This document shows positions 32,899 through 41,346 of a stretch of DNA of 64,000 nt, piece by piece. The notes beneath the pieces were generated by a model. The model saw nothing but the letters and a program-made list of their open reading frames with translations. It had not been told where the DNA came from and made no database searches. The position numbers and the translations under genes were made by a program. Position 1 is the stretch's first letter; every line of letters starts with the position of its first letter. The DNA is from JAOEGB01 sp041262585. GTDB lineage: Bacteria; Actinomycetota; Actinomycetes; Streptosporangiales; Streptosporangiaceae. The DNA is taken from the NCBI RefSeq assembly GCF_041262585.1, contig NZ_JBGCBZ010000028.1, positions 1 to 64,000 of the forward strand. Reading direction: 5' to 3'.

Positions 32899-35019
32899 TC
32901 AGGTCGTCGTGGCGAGGGCCAGCGGGAGCACCGCCGGGGCCCCCGCGTGGCGGACCTGGGCAGCGGCGAGCGTCATGGTCCAACCGGTCTCCATGCGGTC
33001 GTCGACCAGCAGGACCGGGCCACCCACCTCGGCGATCTTGGTCGCGACGTCACGCGGCATCGCCAGCGTGCCGCGGATGGCCCCCACCCGCTGGGCGCTG
33101 TTGAACTGGCTGCCGGGCGGCCCGTTCCGGTAGCCCAGCTCGCCCAGGTAGGCCAGGCGGCCGATCCGCGCCAGCCGCTCGGTGAGCGTGCCGATCAACA
33201 CGGGCCGGGTGGCCGAGGGAACGTTCACCACGGCGACGGGACGCTCCGCCCAGCTCCACGACTTGAGCACCGCCACCACGGCGTCGAAAACGTCGTCGGG
33301 CACCGGGCAGTCGCCGGCCGCGAACAGCTCACGGAGCCTGGTGCCCCACCCGATGTCGGTGAGGCGGCCCAGGGCGCGGCCCGGCTCCGCAGACAGCTCG
33401 GGCTTGATGCGCCCCTTCAGGTCGCTCAGGCCGGTCGGCCACTGCCGCCGCGGCTCGACCTCCACCCCGGGCCGCGCCAGGCGCTCATGCGCGGCCTGTA
33501 CGGCTTCCGCCGCGATCTCCGGTGAGCGGTGCTTCCCGGTGCAGTTGTCGCAACGGCCACACGGCGTGGCCGTCTCGTCATCGAGGTGACGGCGGAGGAA
33601 CTCCTCGCGGCACTCGGTCGTGGTGATGTAGCCGAGCATGGCCTCCTGCTCGGCCCTCCGCTCGGCCGCGACCCGGGCGTAGCGGTCGGCGTCGTAGCTC
33701 CACGGCTCTCCGGTCGCCTCCCAGCCGCCCTTGACCCGCCGGACGGCGCCGTCCACGTCGAGCACCTTGAGCATCATCTCCAGGCGGCTCCGGCTGAGGT
33801 CGACGCGCGTCTCCAGGGCGGCGGTCGACATCACGCCCTGCTCCGACAGCGCCTGGAGGGTGGCGCGCACCACGGGCTCCGGCGGGAACGCCAGCGAGGC
33901 GAAGTAGGCCCAGATCTCCCGGTCCTCCGCGCCCGGCAGCAGGATGACCTCGGCCTTCTCGACGCCACGGCCGGCTCGGCCCACCTGCTGGTAGTACGCC
34001 ACAGGCGACGCCGGCGCTCCCACATGGATGACGAAGCCGAGGTCGGGCTTGTCGAACCCCATGCCGAGAGCCGAGGTCGCGACCAGAGCCTTGATCCTGT
34101 TGCCGAGCAGGTCCTCCTCGGCGGCCAGCCGCTCGGCCGGCTCGGTCTGCCCCGTGTAGGCGACCACCTGATGCCCCTGCTCGCGCAGGTAGGCCGCGAT
34201 CTCCTGCGCGGCGGCCACGGTGAGGGTGTAGACGATGCCGGAGCCCGGCAGCTCGTGAAGCGTCTTCGCCAGCCAGGCCAGCCGCTGTTCGGCGCCGCGA
34301 AGCCGTACGACGCCGAGATGGAGGCTGTCGCGCTCCAGCGGCCCCCGGAGGACCAGCGCCTCGCCCAGCCCGTCGTCGCCGAGCCCGGGATCGGGGGACG
34401 CGCCGGTGGCGAGTTGCTCGGCGACGTCGCGGGTGACGCGGGCGTTGGCCGTGGCGGTGGTCGCGAGGACCGGGATACCCGGCGGCAGGTCCGCCAGCAT
34501 CGTGCGGATGCGGCGGTAGTCGGGGCGGAAGTCGTGACCCCAGTCGGAGATGCAGTGCGCCTCGTCGATCACCACGAGACCGGCGCTCTCGGCCAGCTCG
34601 GGCAGGACGTGGTCGCGGAAGTCGGGGTTGTTGAGCCGCTCCGGGCTGACCAGGAGCACGTCGATCATGCCCTCGGCGACCTGGGCGTAGGTCTTCTCCC
34701 ACTCCTCCGGGTTGGCCGAGTTGATGGTCGCGGCGTGGATGCCGGCGCGCTCGGCGGCGGCGATCTGGTTGCGCATCAGCGCGAGCAGGGGCGACACGAT
34801 GACCGTGGGGCCCTCGCCCAGCTCGCGCAGCAGCGCCGTCGCGATGAAGTAGACGGCCGACTTGCCCCAGCCGGTGCGCTGCACGACCAAAGCGCGGCGG
34901 CGGTCCATGACAAGGGCCTTGATGGCCGTCCACTGGTCGTCCCGGAGGCGCGCCCCCTCGCCCGCCAGCGCCCGCAGCCGCGCCTCGGCCTCTTCCCGCA
35001 GCGTCTCTTCTTCGCTCAC
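32899..35019 (-). CDS. RecQ-family DNA helicase fused to phosphoribosyltransferase-like domain
   Basis: 706 residues. Superfamily 2 helicase core with TGWGKSAVYF (Walker A), IDEAHCISDWGHDFRPDYRR (DEAH plus RecQ aromatic loop), TATATANARV and QQVGRAGRG (motif VI). A RecQ zinc cluster (CREEF, CGRCDNC) follows at about 480-510. The C-terminal part (about 530-706) ends in GGPVLLVDDRMETGWTM, a ComF/PRTase-type PRPP loop. Such fusions are known in actinobacteria; the PRTase role is unclear. GTG at 35019 chosen. The frame stays open to 35079 only because it reads through an intergenic CGTGATCATGCA repeat. Confidence 0.88.
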   Translation of the reverse strand: MSEEETLREEAEARLRALAGEGARLRDDQWTAIKALVMDRRRALVVQRTGWGKSAVYFIATALLRELGEGPTVIVSPLLALMRNQIAAAERAGIHAATINSANPEEWEKTYAQVAEGMIDVLLVSPERLNNPDFRDHVLPELAESAGLVVIDEAHCISDWGHDFRPDYRRIRTMLADLPPGIPVLATTATANARVTRDVAEQLATGASPDPGLGDDGLGEALVLRGPLERDSLHLGVVRLRGAEQRLAWLAKTLHELPGSGIVYTLTVAAAQEIAAYLREQGHQVVAYTGQTEPAERLAAEEDLLGNRIKALVATSALGMGFDKPDLGFVIHVGAPASPVAYYQQVGRAGRGVEKAEVILLPGAEDREIWAYFASLAFPPEPVVRATLQALSEQGVMSTAALETRVDLSRSRLEMMLKVLDVDGAVRRVKGGWEATGEPWSYDADRYARVAAERRAEQEAMLGYITTTECREEFLRRHLDDETATPCGRCDNCTGKHRSPEIAAEAVQAAHERLARPGVEVEPRRQWPTGLSDLKGRIKPELSAEPGRALGRLTDIGWGTRLRELFAAGDCPVPDDVFDAVVAVLKSWSWAERPVAVVNVPSATRPVLIGTLTERLARIGRLAYLGELGYRNGPPGSQFNSAQRVGAIRGTLAMPRDVATKIAEVGGPVLLVDDRMETGWTMTLAAAQVRHAGAPAVLPLALATTT

Positions 35020-35066
35020 CCGGTCATTCGTACCAGGTCCCGGTGACGAATCCGCCCCTCGCCGCA

Positions 35067-35134
35067 CGTGATCATGCACGGGGTTCCTGGATTGCTCTCA
35101 CGACCTGGGCCGACGACAGTCGTGATCATGCACG
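35067..35134 (+). repeat. pair of CGTGATCATGCA repeats
   Basis: Copies at 35067-35078 and 35121-35132, same orientation, 54 bp apart, each continuing CACG. They fill the gap between the recQ-like gene start and the 3' end of the dioxygenase gene. Confidence 0.8.
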
Positions 35135-35141
35135 CGCTGAG

Positions 35142-35963
35142 TCAGCGGTCCAGGTGCTCGGGGAAGGCGTTGATCGTCACCCGGTGCATGCGGCGCCGTT
35201 CGGTGTAGTCGGCGACCGCGTAGTGCTGCGTGCTCCGGTTGTCCCAGAACGCCAAAGTACCCGGCCGCCAGCGGAGCCTCACCTGATATTCGGGCGATCG
35301 GATGTGATCGATCAGGAGCGGCAGCAGGGCCTCGTTCTCCCGGTCGGACAGGCCGACGAGCCGGGTCGTGGACGACCGGTTGACGAACAGCGCCTTGCGG
35401 CCGGTCTCGGCGTGGACCCGTACGACGGAGCGTTCGATCGGCGGCCACTTCCGCTGGACCTCGGCCAGGTCGAAGTCGTGGCCCTTGGAGATCGCCTTCT
35501 TCATCGAGTTGGTGATGTCGTGGACCGCGGTCAGCTCGTCGCAGAGCCTCTGGATGGGCGGGGAGAGCGTCTCGTAGGCGAGATGCGCGTTGGCCCACAA
35601 CGTGTCACCGCCCACGGACGGCAACTGGAGGCAGCGCAGGAGCGACCCCATCGGCGGGATCGGCTCGAAGGTGTTGTCGCTGTGCCACTCGTCGCCGCCC
35701 TCCCCCTTGGGGTCGGTCTGGTCGAGCACGTGGATCGCGGTGCCACCGTCCTTCTTGAAGGCGGGATGGTTGATCGTGCCGAAGTTCACCGCGAACTGGA
35801 TGTGCTCCTCGTCGCTGATGTGCTGGTCGCGGAAGAACAGCACCTTGTGCTCCAGCCAGCCCTGCCGGATCGTGTGGACCTCGTCCTCCGACAGCGGCTT
35901 GCGCAGGTCGACCCCGGTCACCTCGGCCCCGATGTGGCGGGTCACGGGATGAAACTCGATCAT
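35142..35963 (-). CDS. TauD/TfdA family Fe(II)/2-oxoglutarate dioxygenase
   Basis: 273 residues. Facial triad His95-Asp97 (EWHSDNTF) and His248 (RSTQHYAV), with 2-oxoglutarate-binding Arg262 (MHRVTIN); numbers count from the ATG at 35966. Typical TauD fold and length. Hydroxylates a small substrate such as a sulfonate or carboxylate; substrate unknown. Two adjacent ATGs; the second (35963) has better spacing from GGAGG. Confidence 0.88.
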   Translation of the reverse strand: MIEFHPVTRHIGAEVTGVDLRKPLSEDEVHTIRQGWLEHKVLFFRDQHISDEEHIQFAVNFGTINHPAFKKDGGTAIHVLDQTDPKGEGGDEWHSDNTFEPIPPMGSLLRCLQLPSVGGDTLWANAHLAYETLSPPIQRLCDELTAVHDITNSMKKAISKGHDFDLAEVQRKWPPIERSVVRVHAETGRKALFVNRSSTTRLVGLSDRENEALLPLLIDHIRSPEYQVRLRWRPGTLAFWDNRSTQHYAVADYTERRRMHRVTINAFPEHLDR

Positions 35964-36135
35964 CATGCCTCCATCGACGCCGTTCGGGCGATTTCCCTCA
36001 GCGTAGAGCGGCGCCCATTAACAAGCAACCGCTTGCTCAAGCGACAAGGAGAGCGCGGGCCTGGGAGCTTCCGCCGGCGAAGCGGATCCCGGCGACCCTG
36101 GCTGCTCAATGCGACATGGTTGGATAAATCCCGCT

Positions 36136-36711
36136 ATGGACGTGACCACGTGGTACCTCGAACAGACCAGCCCCGACGATCTCCGGCCCGGCCGCCCGCC
36201 TCTCGCCGCCGCCGACGTCGTCCGCGCCGAGATCCCGGCTCCCGAGTTCAGCCGGTTCCTCTACACCGCCGTGGGCGGCGACTGGCAGTGGACCAACCGG
36301 CTCCCGTGGACATGGGCGCAGTGGATGGACTGGCTCAGCCGCCCCGGCACCGAGACCTGGGTCGCCTGGGTGCGTGGCACGCCCGCCGGATATGTGGAGC
36401 TCGTCGCCCAGGAGGGCGGCGTGGTGGAGATCGCCGGCTTCGGGCTCCTGCCGTACGCCATCGGCCAGGGGCTGGGCGGGCACCTCCTCACCGTCGGCGC
36501 GGCCCGCGCCTGGGACATCGCGGAGCGCTGGCCCGAGCTGGACGAGACCCGCCGCGTCCGGGTGCACACCTGCTCCCTGGACGGCCCGGCGGCCCTGGCG
36601 AACTACCAGGCGCGGGGATTCCGGATCTACGACACCAGGCTCAACGTGCCGGGAGACGAGGATGAGGGCGCCACGCCCGGTCCCTGGCCGGGAGCCGGCC
36701 CCCGCGGCTGA
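36136..36711 (+). CDS. GNAT family N-acetyltransferase
   Basis: 191 residues. Single GNAT domain with acetyl-CoA loop GLLPYAIGQGLGGHLLTVGAARAW and C-terminal VRVHTCSLDGPAALANYQARGFRIYDT. The N-terminal part (WYLEQTSPDDLRPGRPP) matches the actinomycete family that often carries this protein as a monocistron. No ribosome site precedes ATG 36136, suggesting leaderless or weak initiation; an in-frame ATG nine codons earlier is the alternative. Acceptor unknown. Confidence 0.82.
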   Translation: MDVTTWYLEQTSPDDLRPGRPPLAAADVVRAEIPAPEFSRFLYTAVGGDWQWTNRLPWTWAQWMDWLSRPGTETWVAWVRGTPAGYVELVAQEGGVVEIAGFGLLPYAIGQGLGGHLLTVGAARAWDIAERWPELDETRRVRVHTCSLDGPAALANYQARGFRIYDTRLNVPGDEDEGATPGPWPGAGPRG

Positions 36712-36877
36712 CCCCACCGCTCGCCCTGCCCATTCCGTACGGCATGAGCCGCGCCGTCCCGGATTACCGGACCAAAGGAACGACTGCGCGCGACATGTTT
36801 CGGGACATGAGCGGCGGAATCGGGCGGGAACTGAGGCTGAGTCGCGACCACGCGCCTTCATCGGCACAATGTTCGAT

Positions 36878-39370
36878 ATGGCCCGACGCACGACCACACG
36901 CCCGCCGGACGAGGAGTTCGAGGAGCGGATCGTCGACATCGACGTTTCCGCGGAGATGCGCAACAGCTACTTGGAGTACGCCTACTCCGTGATCTACCAG
37001 CGCGCGCTCCCCGACGCCCGCGACGGGCTCAAGCCCGTCCAGCGCCGCATCCTCTACTCGATGAGCGAGATGGGGCTGCGCCCCGACCGAGGTCACGTCA
37101 AATCCTCGCGCGTCGTCGGCGACGTGATGGGCAAGCTGCACCCGCACGGCGACGCCGCGATCTACGACGCGCTCGTGCGGCTGGCGCAGCCGTTCTCCAT
37201 GCGGCTTCCGCTGGTGGACGGGCACGGCAACTTCGGCTCGCCGGACGACCTCCCGGCGGCCATGCGGTACACCGAGGCGCGCCTCGCCGCGACGGCCATG
37301 CTCATGGTGCAGTCGATCGACGAGGACACGGTCAACTTCAAGCCCAACTACGACGGCCAGGAGACCGAGCCCACGGTCATGCCGTCGGCCTTCCCGAACC
37401 TGCTGGTCAACGGCACCAGCGGCATCGCGGTCGGGATGGCGACCAACATGGCCCCGCACAACCTGGGCGAGGTCATCGCGGCGGCCCGGCACCTGATCAA
37501 GAAGCCGGACGCGACACTCGACGAGCTGATGCGCTTCATCCCCGGCCCGGACCTGCCCACCGGGGGGTCGATCATCGGCCTCGGCGGGATCCGGGACGCC
37601 TACGAGACCGGCCGCGGCACGTTCCGCATGCGGGCCAAGGCGACGATCGAGCACGTGACCCCGCGGCGCAAGGGCATCGTCGTCACCGAGCTGCCGTTCA
37701 ACGTCGGCCCCGAGCGGGTGGTCACGAAGATCAAGGAGCTGGTGACCGCCAAGAAGCTCAGCGGCATCTCCGACCTCAAGGACCTGACCGACCGCCACAA
37801 GGGCCTCCGCCTGGTGATCGAGGTCAAGAACGGTTTCCACCCCGAGGCCGTGCTCGAGGAGCTCTACCGCCTGACGCCGATGGAGGAGACCTTCGGCATC
37901 AACAACGTGGCGCTGGTCGACGGGCAGCCGCGCACGCTCGGCCTGCGCGACCTGCTGGCGGTCTACGTCGACCACCGGATCGACGTCGTCCGCAGGCGGT
38001 CGTCCTTCCGGCGCCGCAAGCGCGAGGAGCGCCTCCACCTGGTGGACGGCCTGATCATCGCGCTGCTCAACATCGACGAGGTCATCCGGGTGATCCGCGC
38101 CTCGGACGACTCGGCCCAGGCGCGGGCGCGGCTCATGGAGACGTTCGAGCTGAGCGAGATCCAGTCGAACTACATCCTCGACACCCCGCTGCGCCGCCTG
38201 ACCCGCTACGACAAGCTGGAGCTGGACCGGGAGAAGGAGACGCTCCAGGCGGACATCGCCGAGCTCTCCGAGATCCTGTCCTCCGAGACGCGGCTCCGCC
38301 AGGTGGTGTCGAGCGAGCTGGCCGAGGTCGCCAAGACGTACGGTACGCCCCGCCGGACCGTCCTGCTGGAGTCGTCCGGCGCGGCCAGGACCGCCGTGGT
38401 GCCCCTTGAGGTGGCCGACGACCCCTGCCTCGTGCTGCTGTCCTCCACGGGCCTGCTCGCCCGTACGGCCGACGCCACGCCGATCGAGGGCGACGGCGAG
38501 CGGGCGGCCCACGACGTGCTCGTGTCGGTCGTGCGCTCGACGGTCCGGGGCGAGGTGGGCGTGGTGACCTCCCAGGGCCGCGTGATCCGGGTGTCGGTGC
38601 TCGACCTGCCCGCGCTGCCGCCCTCGGCGAATCCTCCCACGCTGGCGGGCGGACACCCCGTTTCGGAATATGTCGTGCTCAACCCGGACGAGAAGGTCGT
38701 CGGGCTGGGCTCGCTCGACCCGGACAGCCCCGGGCTCGTCCTCGGCACGGCGCAGGGCGTGGTCAAACGGGTCGTTCCCGAATATCCGGTGAACCGCGAC
38801 GACTTCGAGGTCATCGGGCTCCGTGAGGGCGACACCGTGGTCGGCGCGGTCGAGCTGGCCTCCCCCGACCATGACCTGGTCTTCATCACCTCGGACGCCC
38901 AGCTCCTGCGCTATCCCGCCTCCGCGGTCCGGCCGCAGGGCCGCCCGGCCGGCGGGATGGCCGGGGTCCGTCTGGAGGGGAACGCCCGGGTCGTGTGGTT
39001 CGGCGTGGTCGATCCCGGCCGCGAGTCACGGGTGGTGACGATCGCGGGCTCCTCGACCGCCCTGCCGGGCACCCAGATGGGCACGGGCAAGGTCTCCGAC
39101 TACGCCGAGTTCCCGCCAAAGGGCCGGGCGACCGGAGGCGTGCGCGCCCAGCGCTTCCTGAAGGGCGAGGACGTGCTGCTGCTGGCGTGGGCGGGCCCGT
39201 TGCCGGCCAAGGCCGTGTCCTCGACCGGCAAGCCGGTGCCGCTCCCCGAGGAGCTCGGCCGCCGCGACGGCTCGGGCGTACGGCTCGTGCACGCGATAGC
39301 CGCCATCGGCGGGGCACTCGGAGCCTCGGCGGCCGACTTCGACGCCCAGCCCTCCAACCCCTTGTCGTGA
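36878..39370 (+). CDS. parC: DNA topoisomerase IV subunit A (ParC)
   Basis: 830 residues. Type IIA topoisomerase cleavage/ligation subunit: LPDARDGLKPVQRRILYSM, HPHGDAAIYDALVRLAQ, active Tyr131 in AAMRYTEARL, and a C-terminal beta-pinwheel (about 500-810). The GyrA-box QRGGKG is not present, as expected for ParC rather than GyrA, and a matching parE lies 6 kb away. Decatenates daughter chromosomes. Start at ATG 36878; ATG 36869 is possible, neither has a clear ribosome site. Ends 4 bp after the start of a repeat cluster (stop TGA is inside the first repeat). Confidence 0.92.
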   Translation: MARRTTTRPPDEEFEERIVDIDVSAEMRNSYLEYAYSVIYQRALPDARDGLKPVQRRILYSMSEMGLRPDRGHVKSSRVVGDVMGKLHPHGDAAIYDALVRLAQPFSMRLPLVDGHGNFGSPDDLPAAMRYTEARLAATAMLMVQSIDEDTVNFKPNYDGQETEPTVMPSAFPNLLVNGTSGIAVGMATNMAPHNLGEVIAAARHLIKKPDATLDELMRFIPGPDLPTGGSIIGLGGIRDAYETGRGTFRMRAKATIEHVTPRRKGIVVTELPFNVGPERVVTKIKELVTAKKLSGISDLKDLTDRHKGLRLVIEVKNGFHPEAVLEELYRLTPMEETFGINNVALVDGQPRTLGLRDLLAVYVDHRIDVVRRRSSFRRRKREERLHLVDGLIIALLNIDEVIRVIRASDDSAQARARLMETFELSEIQSNYILDTPLRRLTRYDKLELDREKETLQADIAELSEILSSETRLRQVVSSELAEVAKTYGTPRRTVLLESSGAARTAVVPLEVADDPCLVLLSSTGLLARTADATPIEGDGERAAHDVLVSVVRSTVRGEVGVVTSQGRVIRVSVLDLPALPPSANPPTLAGGHPVSEYVVLNPDEKVVGLGSLDPDSPGLVLGTAQGVVKRVVPEYPVNRDDFEVIGLREGDTVVGAVELASPDHDLVFITSDAQLLRYPASAVRPQGRPAGGMAGVRLEGNARVVWFGVVDPGRESRVVTIAGSSTALPGTQMGTGKVSDYAEFPPKGRATGGVRAQRFLKGEDVLLLAWAGPLPAKAVSSTGKPVPLPEELGRRDGSGVRLVHAIAAIGGALGASAADFDAQPSNPLS

Positions 39371-39504
39371 TCATGCAGAGGGTCCCGGAGGCCTGCCTTG
39401 AGCAGCCCCGGCCCTCAGCGTGATTGCAGAGGGTCCCTCGCTGCCGCCTGAGCTGCGTCCATTCGCCTCGTGATCATGCAGTTGTGAGACATTGCATGAT
39501 CACG
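39366..39504 (+). repeat. GTGATCATGCA repeat cluster after parC
   Basis: CGTGATCATGCA at 39366-39377 (overlapping the parC stop), a decayed copy CGTGATTGCA at 39419-39428 (53 bp on; both continue GAGGGTCCC), a third copy at 39469-39480 (50 bp on) and an inverted copy TGCATGATCACG at 39493-39504. Fills the space between convergent parC and the VOC gene. Confidence 0.8.
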
Positions 39505-39535
39505 GGAGCCGGTGCGCGATCACCACCAGAGGGCG

Positions 39536-39907
39536 TCAGTTGGCGTCGCAGAGACAGAAAGGGTGACCGGCCGGGTCGAGGAAGACTGTGAAGCCTCCCT
39601 CCTCGGCGGGCTGGTGGGCGTGCTTCACCGCGCCCAGCGCCAGGACCTCGGCCTCCGCCTTCGCCATGTCGTCGACGACCACGTCGACGTGGGCCTGCTG
39701 CGGATGCTCCGGGTCCGGCCAGATCGGCGGCTTGTGATCGGGCGCGAGCTGGAAGCACAGGTGGAACTGTCCCCCGTCGCTGATCGTGGCCCAGTCGTGG
39801 CCCACTCGCGTGATCTTCCACCCGACCAGCGCGGAGTAGAACTCCGCCAGCGCCTTCGGATCAGGGCAGTCCAGCACGACGGAGTGCATCCGGGCGATCC
39901 CGCTCAT
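39536..39907 (-). CDS. VOC (glyoxalase/bleomycin-resistance fold) protein
   Basis: 123 residues, one complete VOC module pair: MHSVVLDCPDPKALAEFYSALVGW, then DVVVDDMAKAEAEVLALGA and FLDPAGHPFCLC. Cytoplasmic. Actual activity (dioxygenase, isomerase or binding protein) cannot be assigned. Convergent with parC across the repeat cluster. Confidence 0.82.
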   Translation of the reverse strand: MSGIARMHSVVLDCPDPKALAEFYSALVGWKITRVGHDWATISDGGQFHLCFQLAPDHKPPIWPDPEHPQQAHVDVVVDDMAKAEAEVLALGAVKHAHQPAEEGGFTVFLDPAGHPFCLCDAN

Positions 39908-40012
39908 CGTCGACCTCCTCGGTAACGGTTAACACCGCCAAAGAATCTATACCGGTGTCGCCCTGATGGGCCAGGCCCAGCGGTCCCGGGCAGATGGGGA
40001 AAGATGGAACCC

Positions 40013-40570
40013 ATGGCCGTCAATTCGTTCATGGTGCCCCTCGGGACCTCCGCGCCCGAGTTCGATCTGCCCTCCATCACCGGTGACCGGGTCGCGCTGT
40101 CCGACCTCAAGGACTCCCCCGTCCTGGTCGTCTTCCTCTCGAACCACTGCCCGTACGTCCGCAGGATCGAGGAGGGGCTCGGCCGGTTCACAACCGACTA
40201 CCAGGGCCGGATCGCGACGATCGGGATCTCCAGCAACGACGTGGTGAACTACCCGGACGACGATGTGCCACATCTGGCCGAGCAGGCCGAGCGGGCCGGG
40301 TTCGGCTTTCCGTACCTCGTGGACGAGACGCAGGACGTCGCCCGGGCCTACCGCGCCGCCTGCACGCCGGACTTCTTCCTGTTCGACGCCGATCACAGGC
40401 TGGCCTACCGCGGCGAGTTCGACGGCGCGCGGCCGAGGAACGACGTCCCGGTGACCGGCGCCTCCCTGCGCGCGGCCGCGGACGCCGTGCTCGAAGGCCG
40501 TGCCGTACCGGACCAGAACCCCAGCCTGGGCTGCGGCATCAAGTGGAAGCCCGGCAACGAGCCCGGCTGA
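40013..40570 (+). CDS. thioredoxin-fold (AhpC/TSA-like) redox protein
   Basis: 185 residues. APEFDLPSITGDRVALSDLKDSPVLVVFLSNHCPYVRR is a peroxiredoxin/thioredoxin-like start with one Cys in NHCPYV (the second Cys of a CxxC is absent), then IGISSNDVVNYPDD and CTPDFFLFD. Matches the family often called thioredoxin family protein in actinomycetes; likely thiol peroxidase or redox chaperone. ATG at 40004 is an alternative start (GGGGAAAG upstream); 40013 gives the family-typical MAVNSFM. Confidence 0.82.
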   Translation: MAVNSFMVPLGTSAPEFDLPSITGDRVALSDLKDSPVLVVFLSNHCPYVRRIEEGLGRFTTDYQGRIATIGISSNDVVNYPDDDVPHLAEQAERAGFGFPYLVDETQDVARAYRAACTPDFFLFDADHRLAYRGEFDGARPRNDVPVTGASLRAAADAVLEGRAVPDQNPSLGCGIKWKPGNEPG

Positions 40571-40631
40571 GACTCGCCTGACCCCCGACCCCCTGCGTCT
40601 CCGCAAACGGCCATGAGGGAACATCTATCTC

Positions 40632-41132
40632 ATGACGGGTGCCTTTGATGATCTCCTCGCCGCCAACGACACGTATGCGAGCACTTTCAGTGCTTCCGAC
40701 CTGACGGGTCGAGCCGCTCGCGGCCTGGCCGTCGTGACCTGCATGGACTCCCGCATCGACCCGCTCGGACTGCTCGGGCTCCGGGCGGGTGACGCGAAGA
40801 TCCTCCGCAACGCGGGCGCTCGGGTGACCGACGACGTGCTGCGCACGCTCGTCCTCGCCGTCTACCTGCTCGGCGTCGACCGCGTCCTGGTCATGCCGCA
40901 CACCGACTGCCGGATGGCCAAGTCCACCGACGACGACGTCCACAAGCTCATCGCCGCCGAGTACGGCGTGGACACCCGGAGCCTGGAGTTCAGCACCGTG
41001 CCCGACCAGGGCGCGGCGCTCAAGCACGACCTGACCCGCATCCGGACGAGCCCGTTCCTCCCCGGCTCGCTGACCGTCGGCGGCGCGATCTACGACGTGC
41101 GCACCGGCAAGCTGCTGCCCATCGAGCTCTGA
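40632..41132 (+). CDS. beta-carbonic anhydrase (first of two)
   Basis: 166 residues. Zinc ligands Cys37 (VTCMDSRID), His90 and Cys93 (PHTDCRM), with the Asp39/Arg41 dyad. Short class D-like beta-CA of actinobacteria. Interconverts CO2 and bicarbonate in the cytoplasm. A paralogue of similar length and the same motifs lies 3.9 kb downstream (44991), with the SPFH protein and kinase between. Followed by three AGGGCTCTG-type repeats and a strong hairpin. Confidence 0.9.
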   Translation: MTGAFDDLLAANDTYASTFSASDLTGRAARGLAVVTCMDSRIDPLGLLGLRAGDAKILRNAGARVTDDVLRTLVLAVYLLGVDRVLVMPHTDCRMAKSTDDDVHKLIAAEYGVDTRSLEFSTVPDQGAALKHDLTRIRTSPFLPGSLTVGGAIYDVRTGKLLPIEL

Positions 41133-41159
41133 GGGCTCTGAGGGCTCTGACGCCCTCTG

Positions 41160-41196
41160 GCTCCCGTACGGCGGCGCCCGCCGGCCGTACGGGAGC
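41160..41196 (+). terminator. 13-bp perfect hairpin after first carbonic anhydrase
   Basis: GCTCCCGTACGGC (41160-41172) pairs fully with GCCGTACGGGAGC (41184-41196) over an 11-nt loop, 28 bases after the stop. A third partial arm (GGCCGTACGGGAACGGG, 41208 on) could form an alternative stem. GC-rich with no T-tract, typical of actinomycete terminators. Confidence 0.65.
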
Positions 41197-41346
41197 GGAC
41201 CGGGCCCCGGCCGTACGGGAACGGGAACCGCGCCGGGGGGCTGCTACGTTTCCTGGTGAGTTCCATCGCCGCGCGGCAGCCCATTCGATGCGCCCCTCCA
41301 GGCAGCCATCCGAGGCGGCTCCGCGGTCCCTCCAGAGGAGCCCCAG

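Noticed and set aside
35020..35079. N-terminal extension of the RecQ protein (MHDHVRRGAD...)
   Set aside because: Its first codons are the intergenic CGTGATCATGCA repeat read in reverse; no family member has it.
36764..38872. 702-codon antisense frame over parC
   Set aside because: Same GC-bias artefact; the plus strand encodes an unambiguous topoisomerase subunit.
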